Shown piece after piece: positions 24,900 through 33,895 of a DNA stretch of 64,000 bases; position 1 is the stretch's first letter; each line of letters starts with the position of its first letter. The notes below the pieces were generated by a model. It was not told the origin of the DNA, made no database searches, and was given only the letters and a program-made list of their open reading frames with translations. The DNA is taken from NCBI RefSeq assembly GCF_013911645.1, contig NZ_JACESV010000002.1, forward strand, positions 806,001 to 870,000, written 5' to 3'. The position numbers and the translations under genes were made by a program. The stretch is from Allomuricauda sp. Its GTDB lineage: Bacteria > Bacteroidota > Bacteroidia > Flavobacteriales > Flavobacteriaceae.

Positions 24900-27800
24900 T
24901 TATTCCTCTATCGCCTTTGGCTCCACTTTTTTGGCCTTCAATGTTTGAATCCATATTTTAAGCCTGTAACTGATATTGAACAGTACCGGCACAATGATCA
25001 ATGTTAAGAATGTGGCGACAATCAAACCAAAAATAACCGTCCAGGCCAACGGCCCCCAAAATATAACATTGTCACCCCCCATGTAAACCTGTGCATCAAA
25101 ATCGGAAAACAGGCTAACAAAGTTAATGTTTAATCCTATGGCCAATGGAATCAATCCTAAAACGGTTGTAATGGCTGTTAGTATAACTGGACGTAAACGA
25201 GCTTTACCTCCTTTGATTATGGCATCCGTAACATCTTCACGATTCAGCAGTTCATCATCGGAAATTCCTAGCTCCACTTTTTTTCGATCAATAAGGATTT
25301 GGGTATAATCAAGTAATACCACACCATTATTTACCACAATCCCTGCCAAGGAAATAATTCCCATCATGGTCATCATAATAACAAATGGCCACCCTGTTAT
25401 GATCAATCCTCCAAACACTCCTATAAAACTTAGGAATATGGCCATCATGATTATAGCGGGCTTGGAGATGCCACCAAATTGGAAAATTAAAAGAAGCATG
25501 ATCAATCCCAGTCCCAAAAAGAATGCGCTTACCAAAAAGGACATTTGCTTTTCTTGTTCCTCAATTTGACCGGTAAAATCAATTTTAACCCCCTCAGGGA
25601 GTGCTTTGAACTCCTGCATTTCTTCCTGGATCTCCGCAACAATGGCACCGGCATCCGTAAATCCGGGTTTTAAAGCGGAGTATACCGTAACCACCCGTTT
25701 GGTATCGACGTGCTTAATGGCACTGAACGATGAAGTGTTTTCTTGGTTTGCCACGGCAGAAATGGGAATTTCCTTTATTTGACCGTTGGAGGGATCCCTG
25801 AAAATGATTTTTTGGTCGAATAAGGCACTGGTATTGTAACGAAGATCTTGGTTAAAACGAACATTGATATCGTAGTCTTCACCGTCTTTTTTGTAAATCC
25901 CAGCTTTATCACCAAAAATAGATCTACGTAATTGTTGCCCAACTTGAGCTACAGAAACACCAAGTTCTCCTGCTTTGGCTCTGTTCACTGTAACCTGTAT
26001 GCCGGGCTTACCTTTATTTACATCTATTTTAAGCTCTTCGATACCTGCAATGTTCTTACTGTTGATAAAGTTGCGCATGCGTTCGGCGGTGCTTATCAAG
26101 GTATCATAATTTTGGCCTTCGATCTCTATATTGATGGGATAACCGGCAGGAGGGCCAACAGCATCTTTTTCTACGGAAATGGTTACACCTGGGTACACAC
26201 CGGACAACGTATCTTGAATTTGTTGGCGAAGCTCTTCGGTATCCAGCCCGTTCCTGTATTTAAACTCGCGCATGGAGAGCGTAATTTTACCGCGATGGGG
26301 CATTTCTGCAGCAGAACCACCCTCGGTAAATGGGTTTTCGGCTCCCTTACCTACTTGGGATACGCTGGATTGAACCAGATAATTGAAGTCCCCTTTGTTG
26401 TATTTGTTCCTACCGGTTACACCATAGACCCTTTCCTCAATTTTTTTTGTGATGGCATTGGTCTTTTCTATATCGGTTCCCTGTGGATACTCGATGTACA
26501 CATAAATTTCGTTGGGCGTATTGTCTGGAAAAAACTCCACTTTTGTACGTTGTGTTTGCAACGACATCCCGAAGAAAACAAATGATAAAATCAAGAGAAG
26601 GGAGGTAAGTCCAAAGTACCAATACACATTTTTGCCCTTAAGTGCTTTTTTTAATTGGCGTTCGTAAAAGTTCTCCAATTTCACCAAACTCTTGGTCTGG
26701 AAATTTCGGGCCCACGGCTTCAGGAAGTATTTGTATATCCAGAACATGATGCCGACGACTATCATTAATGTGCCAAGGCCGCGTACGGGACCTCCCACAA
26801 TAAAGATAAATAGTCCAAAGCCTCCTAAAATCAAACTAAGTCGTATCAATTGCTTTTTTGTGAGCTCTTTTTCACCGATCTGCATAAACTGCGAGACCAA
26901 CATGGAGTTCATGAATATGGCCACGAACAATGAAGAACCTAGTACTACGGACAATGTAATGGGGAAGAAAATCATGAATTCGCCCATAATGCCCGGCCAC
27001 ATTCCCAAGGGAACAAAAGCTGCAACAGTGGTTGCTGTGGATATGATGATAGGTATGGCAATTTCACCAATACCTTTTTTGGCAGCTTCTTTGCGGGACA
27101 TGCCTTCTTGCTCCATGAGTCGATATACGTTCTCGACCACAACAACCCCATTGTCAACCAACATACCAAGTCCCATGATCAATCCAAAGAGGATCATGGT
27201 ATTCAGCGTATAACCCAAGGCCGTAAGAATCATGAAAGACATGAACATGGACATGGGTATGGCAAAACCAACAAAAAGGGCGTTTCTAAAGCCTAAGAAA
27301 AACATTAATACGGTTACAACGAGTATAATCCCGAATATGATGTTGTTTACCAAATCATCCACTTGGTTCAGGGTCCTGCTGGAGGAATCGTTGGCAATGG
27401 TAACGGTTAGGTCTTTTGGAAAGTAATTTTCCTTGGCCTCATCCACCAAATCTCGTATAAGTTCAGATGCTTCAATAGTATTTTTTCCGGACCTTTTTTT
27501 AATGTCCAACATGACCACTGGCTTACCATGTTCCCTGGCGTAAGTGGTCTTGTCTTCCTCGGTAAACGATACAGTGGCAATATCACGCAGATAAATGGCC
27601 CCGTTTTCGGATTTGACCACAAAGTTTTCCAGTTCTGAAGGTTTTTCGACTTCGCCCAAAATGCGTATGGTCCTACGTTGGCCACTGGTGATCATGTTAC
27701 CGGCGGACATGGTCATGTTTCCGTTGGATATGGCCTGGATCACATCATCAAAACTAACCCTGGAAGCCATCATTTTATAAACATCTACCGCTATTTCAAC

Positions 27801-28394
27801 CTCTTTTTCCTGCGCACCTCTTATATCTACCTCTTTTATTAGGGGGAGGTCTTCAATTTCATCTTCCAAATACTCGGCAAACTCTTTTAGCTTTTCCACA
27901 GGATAATCTCCCGTGAGGTTCACGTTCATTATCGGAAAGGATTCCGCCAAGTTCAGGTCAAAAACATTGGGCTCTACCTTTGCCCCGTTGAAAATGGGCC
28001 AGTCTTCACCGGCTTTTTCGGTATCAACTTCGTCTTTTACTTCTTGTTTTGCGTTTTCGACCGAAATTTCTTCATCAAACTCAACAATGATCATGGAGTA
28101 GTCTTCTTGTGAAGTTGATGTGATCTCCACCACGTTGCTCACATTTTTGAGCACATCTTCGAGAGGGTCGGTGATCAAACGCTCCATATCCTCAGCCGTA
28201 TTGCCGGGATACACGGTACTTACATATATTTTGGTTTCTTCCACTTCAGGGAAATCTTCCCTGGGCATGGAAAAATAGGAGGATAAACCTATGATAAAGA
28301 ACAACCCGATCATTACATAGATCACAGACGGATTGCCTATGGCCCACGATGAAAGGCGGAATTCCTTGTTTGCGTTCTTTTTAGCTTTTTCCAT
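24900..28394 (-). CDS. RND-family efflux permease (hydrophobe/drug type)
   Basis: This 1164-residue inner-membrane pump has the two-fold RND arrangement of twelve membrane helices and two large periplasmic loops. The helix-4 segment GLIMGLGMLVDNGVVVVENVYR lacks the DFGxxxDGA pattern of metal pumps, placing it among drug or hydrophobe exporters. The second half has the related SLAGIVVNNGVVLLDY. It is about 120 residues longer than AcrB, with an extra central stretch containing two or three helices (about residues 495-590). It is the last gene of a tetR-tolC-mfp-rnd operon and should form a tripartite pump with the two genes upstream; the substrates are unknown. Confidence 0.92.
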   Translation of the reverse strand: MEKAKKNANKEFRLSSWAIGNPSVIYVMIGLFFIIGLSSYFSMPREDFPEVEETKIYVSTVYPGNTAEDMERLITDPLEDVLKNVSNVVEITSTSQEDYSMIIVEFDEEISVENAKQEVKDEVDTEKAGEDWPIFNGAKVEPNVFDLNLAESFPIMNVNLTGDYPVEKLKEFAEYLEDEIEDLPLIKEVDIRGAQEKEVEIAVDVYKMMASRVSFDDVIQAISNGNMTMSAGNMITSGQRRTIRILGEVEKPSELENFVVKSENGAIYLRDIATVSFTEEDKTTYAREHGKPVVMLDIKKRSGKNTIEASELIRDLVDEAKENYFPKDLTVTIANDSSSRTLNQVDDLVNNIIFGIILVVTVLMFFLGFRNALFVGFAIPMSMFMSFMILTALGYTLNTMILFGLIMGLGMLVDNGVVVVENVYRLMEQEGMSRKEAAKKGIGEIAIPIIISTATTVAAFVPLGMWPGIMGEFMIFFPITLSVVLGSSLFVAIFMNSMLVSQFMQIGEKELTKKQLIRLSLILGGFGLFIFIVGGPVRGLGTLMIVVGIMFWIYKYFLKPWARNFQTKSLVKLENFYERQLKKALKGKNVYWYFGLTSLLLILSFVFFGMSLQTQRTKVEFFPDNTPNEIYVYIEYPQGTDIEKTNAITKKIEERVYGVTGRNKYNKGDFNYLVQSSVSQVGKGAENPFTEGGSAAEMPHRGKITLSMREFKYRNGLDTEELRQQIQDTLSGVYPGVTISVEKDAVGPPAGYPINIEIEGQNYDTLISTAERMRNFINSKNIAGIEELKIDVNKGKPGIQVTVNRAKAGELGVSVAQVGQQLRRSIFGDKAGIYKKDGEDYDINVRFNQDLRYNTSALFDQKIIFRDPSNGQIKEIPISAVANQENTSSFSAIKHVDTKRVVTVYSALKPGFTDAGAIVAEIQEEMQEFKALPEGVKIDFTGQIEEQEKQMSFLVSAFFLGLGLIMLLLIFQFGGISKPAIIMMAIFLSFIGVFGGLIITGWPFVIMMTMMGIISLAGIVVNNGVVLLDYTQILIDRKKVELGISDDELLNREDVTDAIIKGGKARLRPVILTAITTVLGLIPLAIGLNINFVSLFSDFDAQVYMGGDNVIFWGPLAWTVIFGLIVATFLTLIIVPVLFNISYRLKIWIQTLKAKKVEPKAIEE

Positions 28395-28403
28395 TTTGGT
28401 GAA

Positions 28404-29588
28404 TTAGTTTTTTGCAGTTGTGGTTGTGTCCAGTACTTTAACAGTTTGCCCATCCCTTATGCTGCGGGCGCCTTCAACTATTACTTGGTTTCCAGCCGAA
28501 ATACCTTCAAGAACTTCTAGATAATCGCCTTGTTTTTTACCTGGTTTGATAATTAATTTTTTGGCGGTAAACTCACCATTATCTTCGGTGATAGCATATA
28601 CATATTGTTCACCCTCTGCATTTTCCGAAACTATACTTTGTGGTATAAGGATGGCATTTTCATTGGTATAATCGTTGATCCTTACCTGTGCCGTTAGATT
28701 CGGTTTTATATGGCCATTCTTGTTGGGTACGGGTATTTCTGCAATAAAGGAGCGGTTGCTGGGATTGATGAAATTTCCAGTTTGGCGTACTTTGGTAGTA
28801 ATGGTTTCTCCCAAAACGGGGAAAGAGGCGTCTACGAGTTTACCAGGGGTTACATTGGGCAAATGGGCTTCTGGCACCTCCACATCAATGTACATGTCCG
28901 ACAGGTTCACTATTCTAAAAACCTCGGAACCTGGCCCTGGGCTTACCACCGTTCCTTGATCTTTGATCACATCGTCCACAATGCCCGAAAATGGTGCCCG
29001 GATGGAAGATTTTTCAACTTGGCTTTCCAATTGTTTTACCGCATTTTGTTGGGCCTCGTAATTGGTTTTGGCCTGTAGGTATTGGATCTCGGAACCGATA
29101 TTTTGCTCCCAAAGCCTTTTTTGGCGTTCAAAAGTGGTTTTGCTCAATTCCGCTTGGGTTTTTAATTGAGCCAACTGGCTTGAGAGTCCGCCGTCATCAA
29201 TCGAAGCCAATAACTGGCCTTTGGACACCCGTTGTCCCTCTTTAACGTACACACGATAAAGTGTGCCCGCCATTTCTGGATAAACCAGTACATTTTGGTC
29301 TGTTTTAACATCGCCCTGTAATTCTAAAAAGTGCTGGAATTTTTCAGGATTTACGGTAATTGTAGATACCAATGGCAGTTTTGAATTGTCGTCCAGTTCT
29401 GCAATGGCTTCGTCCAACTTCTTAACTTGATCCTCCAGTGTTTTAAGTTCTTCGGTAACGGAATTTCGTTTTGCTCGAATGGCTTCCACATCCTTACTGG
29501 CAATTACTTCGTCCAAAGAATTGCTGCCGCTGCCTCCGCATGAAGCAAGAACTGCTGCTATTAGTGATATATATATTGCTTTTTTCAT
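28404..29588 (-). CDS. RND efflux periplasmic adaptor lipoprotein (MFP)
   Basis: The 394-residue adaptor begins with a lipoprotein signal (MKKAIYISLIAAVLASCGG, cysteine at 17). It then has a short coiled coil (about 35-65), a biotinyl-lipoyl half-motif (VYPEMAGTLYRVYVKEGQRVSKGQLLASID), an alpha-hairpin, the second half (IRAPFSGIVDDVIKDQGTVVSPG) and a beta-barrel region. It bridges the inner-membrane pump and the outer-membrane channel. It lies nine bases upstream of the pump gene and 24 bases after the TolC gene on the same strand. The additional N-terminal coiled coil before the lipoyl part is a Bacteroidota-type feature. Confidence 0.92.
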   Translation of the reverse strand: MKKAIYISLIAAVLASCGGSGSNSLDEVIASKDVEAIRAKRNSVTEELKTLEDQVKKLDEAIAELDDNSKLPLVSTITVNPEKFQHFLELQGDVKTDQNVLVYPEMAGTLYRVYVKEGQRVSKGQLLASIDDGGLSSQLAQLKTQAELSKTTFERQKRLWEQNIGSEIQYLQAKTNYEAQQNAVKQLESQVEKSSIRAPFSGIVDDVIKDQGTVVSPGPGSEVFRIVNLSDMYIDVEVPEAHLPNVTPGKLVDASFPVLGETITTKVRQTGNFINPSNRSFIAEIPVPNKNGHIKPNLTAQVRINDYTNENAILIPQSIVSENAEGEQYVYAITEDNGEFTAKKLIIKPGKKQGDYLEVLEGISAGNQVIVEGARSIRDGQTVKVLDTTTTAKN

Positions 29589-29612
29589 GATGGAATGGTT
29601 TTCTCCTTTAGA

Positions 29613-30944
29613 TTATTGATTTAAAATGTTTTCCAGTGCTATTTTCTTGTTGATCACATCGACCATGGATTGTAAATATTCTTGTTGACTGGTATATAAT
29701 TGGGTCTGGGCCTGTCTCAATTCAAAACTGGTCGCCAAACCTTCGGAATATTTGATTTGATTCTTTTTTTCGATGCGCTCCGCCAGTTCCAAATTGTCCT
29801 TGGACGTGCCGTATTGTTCTATGGCAAGGATGTAATCGCTCTTGGCGCTTTCCAACTGAAGGCGGATTTGTTCCTGTGCCTCGGTGAACTGGGTTTTTGC
29901 CTTTTCCAGGGCAATCTTGGCACGTTGCGTACTGGCACTTCTTTTTAAAGAGCTGAAAATTGGAATGTTGAGGTCGACCCCCAAAATGGAGGAACCGAAC
30001 CATTGTTGCCCACTGTCCAAAAAGTTGAAATTGTTACTGAAGGAATTTCCCCCGTAATTGATAAAGGCATTAAGTGTTGGCAAAGCGCGGCTTTTGGCCA
30101 GTTTTAATTCAAAGTAACGCTGCTCGTTGAGGTTGGCTGCCAACTTGTAATCCACATTGTTCTCTATATTGAACTCGGTATCGATCAATCCCAAATCAAT
30201 TTGGCTTTGGGAAAGGTCGTCCAAATTCTCGGTCAAAACGGTAGGTGTTTCAATGGGGAGCCCTAACATCAAGTTCAACATTTGCAGGGTTATCTTCTCC
30301 ATACGACGTGCATTTTTAAGTTGGTTGTCCACCGTGGAGAGCGTAATCTGCAACTGGTCCACACTTTCCTCATCACCGAGGCCGTTTTCGTAAATACGCT
30401 TGGTCTCGTAAAGGTTTTCTTCCAGGGTCGCTTTGTTTTTTTCGGAAATCTTTACACTTTCCTGTGCCAAAAGCACATTGCCGTAGGCTTCCACCACCGA
30501 TTTTCGCACATCCAATTCGGTTTTTTCCTTATTGTTCTGGCTATAGTCCAAAAAGGTTTTGGTGGCCTGTACGCCCACAATGTAAGATCCGTCAAATATT
30601 TGCTGGGTCAAAGTAGCCGTGGCCGACATGGACTGTGCCTGTCCGAATACCACTTCTTGGTATGTTCCGGGTTCCCCGCCAAAAAATTCGGCAGGAATTT
30701 GTGAAACAGGTTGCTTTAACTGGTTTTGGTAACTTATGGCCCCATTGATCTGGGGAAGTCCCGATGCAATGGTTTCCCATTTTTGTTTTTGGGCGTCCAC
30801 AATATCCCTCTCTGCATTTTGAGCATTGTAATTGTGTTCCAAAGCATACATTATGGCCTGATCCAAGCTAAAACTGGGTATGGTGTCTTGTGCCGATGCC
30901 AACCAAGGCAGTATGAGTAGTAGACTGATTAACGTTTTTCGCAT
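29613..30944 (-). CDS. TolC-family outer-membrane efflux channel
   Basis: A 443-residue protein with a signal peptide (MRKTLISLLLILPWLASAQ) and the duplicated long-helix pattern of the outer-membrane factor family. LDQAIMYALEHNYNAQNAERDIVDAQ begins the first repeat and LALEKAKTQFTEAQEQIRLQLESAKSDYI lies in the second. It forms the exit duct of the pump encoded by the two genes that follow. Its start codon directly adjoins the tetR stop (30944/30945), indicating one message starting at the tetR promoter. Confidence 0.92.
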   Translation of the reverse strand: MRKTLISLLLILPWLASAQDTIPSFSLDQAIMYALEHNYNAQNAERDIVDAQKQKWETIASGLPQINGAISYQNQLKQPVSQIPAEFFGGEPGTYQEVVFGQAQSMSATATLTQQIFDGSYIVGVQATKTFLDYSQNNKEKTELDVRKSVVEAYGNVLLAQESVKISEKNKATLEENLYETKRIYENGLGDEESVDQLQITLSTVDNQLKNARRMEKITLQMLNLMLGLPIETPTVLTENLDDLSQSQIDLGLIDTEFNIENNVDYKLAANLNEQRYFELKLAKSRALPTLNAFINYGGNSFSNNFNFLDSGQQWFGSSILGVDLNIPIFSSLKRSASTQRAKIALEKAKTQFTEAQEQIRLQLESAKSDYILAIEQYGTSKDNLELAERIEKKNQIKYSEGLATSFELRQAQTQLYTSQQEYLQSMVDVINKKIALENILNQ

Positions 30945-31550
30945 TTATTCTTGATTTGAATTGATGATTGAGTTGAGTACATTTCGTCCCTTGGGCGTTA
31001 CAATCCCCCTAAGGTGATATTCCAAATAATAGTCCAATAATTCAGGTTTGCTGAATATTTCTGTTGGGAACAAATTATTGTCCTTGATGCTGGTAACACC
31101 GGTAAAGTATATTCTGGATACAAATTCAACATTTAGGTTGTCTCTGTAAATGCCCAGTTCCATGCCTCTTTTCACGTTTTCGGCAATACAACGATGGGTG
31201 CATTCAAATTGTATTTCTTTAAGTGAGGTATAGATTTTTGGATAATACTTTTGCAATTGGTACAATGGGGATGATTTTTCGTCCTTTAAGTGTACCATTA
31301 TAAATTTTTTGATTTCGTATAGTTCTTCAATTGGGTTTTTCTTGAACGCAACAATATCGTCTATGCCGCAGGTGATAGTATCCGACATTGTTATAGCGGT
31401 CTGTTCCACCAATTCCGTTTTATTCTTAAAATGGGAGTAAATCGTTTTTTTGGATATTCCCATCTCCTGTGCCAAATCGTCCATGGTAACGCTCTTAAAC
31501 CCTAGGTTTAAGAACATTTCAGTTGCCTTTTGTATAATATTTTCCCTCAT
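30945..31550 (-). CDS. TetR/AcrR-family repressor of the RND operon
   Basis: A 201-residue regulator with an N-terminal helix-turn-helix (ATEMFLNLGFKSVTMDDLAQEMGISKKTIYSHFKNKTELV, residues 9-48), typical of TetR proteins, and a helical ligand-binding part. It is the first gene of the pump operon. A dyad of ATGGAAACTT and AAGTTTCCAT covers its own promoter, so autorepression and control of the whole operon, released by a pump substrate, is likely. The ligand is unknown. Confidence 0.92.
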   Translation of the reverse strand: MRENIIQKATEMFLNLGFKSVTMDDLAQEMGISKKTIYSHFKNKTELVEQTAITMSDTITCGIDDIVAFKKNPIEELYEIKKFIMVHLKDEKSSPLYQLQKYYPKIYTSLKEIQFECTHRCIAENVKRGMELGIYRDNLNVEFVSRIYFTGVTSIKDNNLFPTEIFSKPELLDYYLEYHLRGIVTPKGRNVLNSIINSNQE

Positions 31551-31560
31551 AATCAGGGAG

Positions 31561-31591
31561 CAAATGTAGGTATGGAAACTTTAAAAACAAA
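31561..31591 (-). promoter_or_regulatory. Promoter of the tetR-RND operon
   Basis: On the minus strand, TTTG (31591-31588) is followed after 19 bases by TACATTTG (31568-31561). This is an exact match to the Bacteroidota TTTG-N19-TAnnTTTG promoter. The -7 box ends ten bases before the tetR ATG. Confidence 0.8.
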
Positions 31592-31603
31592 AAAAGTTTC
31601 CAT
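31572..31603. promoter_or_regulatory. TetR operator dyad overlapping the promoter
   Basis: Perfect ten-base arms ATGGAAACTT (31572-31581) and AAGTTTCCAT (31594-31603) are separated by an A-rich 12-base spacer. The dyad covers the -33 box and the promoter spacer of tetR, where a bound TetR dimer would block sigma. Confidence 0.75.
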
Positions 31604-31768
31604 GGTTTTACAATTTTTTAACGAAGGTTCAATGTCTATTTTTAATTGGACTCTGTACTATCGCTGAACAATGGGGAAATTTGGTGGTCGTTGTTGCCAT
31701 GTTCGGTACGAATGTTTCCCAACCGCCAAAAAAAGGGACTGAACTGAAGTAAATACTTCTTCTTTGGA

Positions 31769-32200
31769 TTATTCTTCTTTTGATTTATCATGATTTTCGT
31801 TTTTGATTTTTTCTATATATGCTTTAAATGCTTCTTCGCCTTCTTCTTTCCAAAATTGATCATAGTGTTTCCACTCATCAAAATCCCTTCTCCAAGAACC
31901 ACACTTGTTGGACGATTTAATCTTCTTTTTGTGACTTGAACCTCCTTTGCCCTTACCGCCGCCGCCAAAGCCAAATAGAAGCTTTGCCAATACAAAAATG
32001 CCCAGGGCCTGCCAGTAGGTAACCGTTCCCACGCCGAAAAGGTCGGGCATGAGCCAGTTCCATAAGCGCATCAATAAATAATTGGCCAATAGGAAAATCA
32101 GGATTCCCAAAATGACCATGGCAACAATTTTAACCACTTTTTTTACGGTGCTTTTCACCTTTTTTTCCACGGCTTTTTCGAATTCTTTTTTATGTTCCAT
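31769..32200 (-). CDS. Membrane protein cotranscribed with an ECF sigma factor
   Basis: The 143-residue protein has a lysine-rich N-terminal helix (about 1-22), a membrane segment (VAMVILGILIFLLANYLLM, about 27-45), and a second hydrophobic stretch (TYWQALGIFVLAKLLFGFGG). A basic glycine-rich linker and a charged cytoplasmic-type tail follow. No known anti-sigma motif is visible and I do not recognise a family. It begins eleven bases inside the end of the sigma factor gene, so it is coupled to it and may take part in that signalling path (inference). A 218-base spacer separates it from tetR. Confidence 0.75.
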   Translation of the reverse strand: MEHKKEFEKAVEKKVKSTVKKVVKIVAMVILGILIFLLANYLLMRLWNWLMPDLFGVGTVTYWQALGIFVLAKLLFGFGGGGKGKGGSSHKKKIKSSNKCGSWRRDFDEWKHYDQFWKEEGEEAFKAYIEKIKNENHDKSKEE

Positions 32201-32738
32201 AACTCAGTTCTTTAATATTCTCTAACTTTTTTGATAGTTCCGACATGGCACGGTGCCTTCTCGACATTAACGTACCTGCCGGTATTCCGGTTCTTTCTGC
32301 TATTTGTTTATAATTGTATCCTTCAAAATCTATGGCGATTACAATATCGCGATATGCGGGCTTCAAATCTTCGACCGCTTTTTTTAGGGCTTGTTCCATC
32401 TCTGGTGAATAGCTGTTATCTGCATCACCATAAAAGAAATCCGCAAACTCCCGCCATTGTTGGTCAATATCCTCGCTGGGCAATTTTCTCTCTTTTTTAC
32501 CACGCATAATATCAATGATTCTATTGCGAATGGCATTGTACACAAATCCACCAACATTGGTTATGGGCATGGCATCATCCGATCTGGAAAACATCCGCAG
32601 GGCCACATCCTGCACAATATCCTCGGCATCCCGTTCCGATGTATCCTGAATCCTCGACTGCACATAAGAGCGCAACGAGCCATACTCCTCATTAAAGAAG
32701 TCGGTCAGGTTATTTCGATTATCGGTTTTGGCTGCCAT
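32190..32738 (-). CDS. ECF-type RNA polymerase sigma factor
   Basis: A 182-residue sigma-70 family protein with region 2 (FNEEYGSLRSYVQSRIQDTSERDAEDIVQDVALRMFSR, about 14-51, including the DAEDIVQDV core) and region 4 (LKPAYRDIVIAIDFEGYNYKQIAERTGIPAGTLMSRRHRAMSEL). The linker is longer than in the shortest ECF factors. No anti-sigma gene of the usual FecR or zinc-binding type is adjacent; a small membrane protein overlaps its end instead. The regulon cannot be predicted from the window. Confidence 0.9.
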   Translation of the reverse strand: MAAKTDNRNNLTDFFNEEYGSLRSYVQSRIQDTSERDAEDIVQDVALRMFSRSDDAMPITNVGGFVYNAIRNRIIDIMRGKKERKLPSEDIDQQWREFADFFYGDADNSYSPEMEQALKKAVEDLKPAYRDIVIAIDFEGYNYKQIAERTGIPAGTLMSRRHRAMSELSKKLENIKELSYGT

Positions 32739-32898
32739 TCAGATGGTACGGGTTGCTTTTCATCTATAGAGACGAAGAAATTATTTTCTATTGCAATTTC
32801 TCCACAATTTTTTTTGAAAGGATGTCTTTTTGTGGATTTGGATGCTTTGTAATCCTCTTTTAAAACAATACGCCAACCTTAAATTAAATATTTGCACG

Positions 32899-32906
32899 TA
32901 TTTTTG
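32899..32906 (+). promoter_or_regulatory. Candidate -7 box (TATTTTTG) of the polyprenyl synthase gene
   Basis: TATTTTTG agrees with TAnnTTTG, five bases before the ATG at 32912, which would give an almost leaderless message. A second near match (AATATTTG, 32887-32894) lies twelve bases upstream and may be the real box. Confidence 0.35.
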
Positions 32907-32911
32907 ACTCC

Positions 32912-33895
32912 ATGTCAGATATCGATATCATTGGTCAGTATAGGGAGCAGTTTGTTACGCACTTACAAACAAGGACTAAGTTGGGGGAACCCAAGAATTT
33001 GTACGAACCTGTTCACTATATTTTAGGATTGGGAGGCAAACGGATGCGTCCCATACTTACTTTGATGACGGCCAAGGCCTTTGGCGTAAAAGCGGAGGAT
33101 GCCCTGGATGCAGCATTGGCAGTGGAAATGTTCCACAATTTTTCGTTGGTGCATGATGATATTATGGATGATGCCCCGCTTCGACGCGGAAAAACAACGG
33201 TGCATGAAAGATGGGATGTTAATACAGGAATCCTTTCTGGTGACGCCATGTTGATTCTGTCCTATCAATTTTTTGAAAGCTACCCAGCGGAAACATACAA
33301 AGAACTCACAAAGTTGTTCAGTAAAACCGCATTGGAAGTATGCGAAGGCCAACAATACGATGTGGATTTTGAGACCCGGGACGATGTTACCATTCCGGAA
33401 TATCTTAAAATGATAGAGTACAAGACTTCTGTGTTGGTCGCCGCTGCAATGAAGATGGGAGCCATTGTGGCCCAAGCCTCCAAAAAAGATGCTAACGCCA
33501 TTTACGAGTTTGGTCGAAACCTCGGCATTGCCTTTCAGTTGCAAGATGATTATTTGGATGCCTTTGGCGACCCCAAAACCTTTGGCAAACAGGTTGGTGG
33601 GGATATTATGGAGAACAAAAAAACCTATTTGTTCCTAAAATCCTTGGAAAAAGCCTCGAAAGATGATCAAGATGGCTTGTTGCACCTGTATTCCATAAAA
33701 CCTGAAGACTCCACAGCCAAAGTGGAGGCGGTGAAAACCATCTTTAAGGAAAGCGGGGCAGTGGAGGAAACCAAAAAAGCCATCCAAGAGTTTACCCAAA
33801 AAGCATTTGATGCTTTGGCTGAAACAAATCTTCCCGATAAAAACAAAGCCTTGCTAAAGCAATTTGGCGAAAGTTTGATGGAGCGAACCGTTTAA
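32912..33895 (+). CDS. Polyprenyl diphosphate synthase
   Basis: This 327-residue trans-prenyltransferase extends allylic diphosphates with isopentenyl diphosphate. GGKRMRP is at 41-47, the first aspartate-rich motif DDIMDD at 82-87 with RRGKTTVH following, and the second DDYLD at 212-216 within FQLQDDYLDAFGD. Product length cannot be fixed by eye; geranylgeranyl (for carotenoids) or longer quinone chains are both possible. It converges on the lycopene cyclase gene and their stop codons overlap by four bases, which supports but does not prove a carotenoid role. Cytoplasmic. Confidence 0.93.
   Translation: MSDIDIIGQYREQFVTHLQTRTKLGEPKNLYEPVHYILGLGGKRMRPILTLMTAKAFGVKAEDALDAALAVEMFHNFSLVHDDIMDDAPLRRGKTTVHERWDVNTGILSGDAMLILSYQFFESYPAETYKELTKLFSKTALEVCEGQQYDVDFETRDDVTIPEYLKMIEYKTSVLVAAAMKMGAIVAQASKKDANAIYEFGRNLGIAFQLQDDYLDAFGDPKTFGKQVGGDIMENKKTYLFLKSLEKASKDDQDGLLHLYSIKPEDSTAKVEAVKTIFKESGAVEETKKAIQEFTQKAFDALAETNLPDKNKALLKQFGESLMERTV

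Noticed and set aside
25932..26585. 217-codon plus-strand open frame inside the RND pump gene
   Set aside because: It is an antisense shadow; the pump on the minus strand is continuous and motif-complete.
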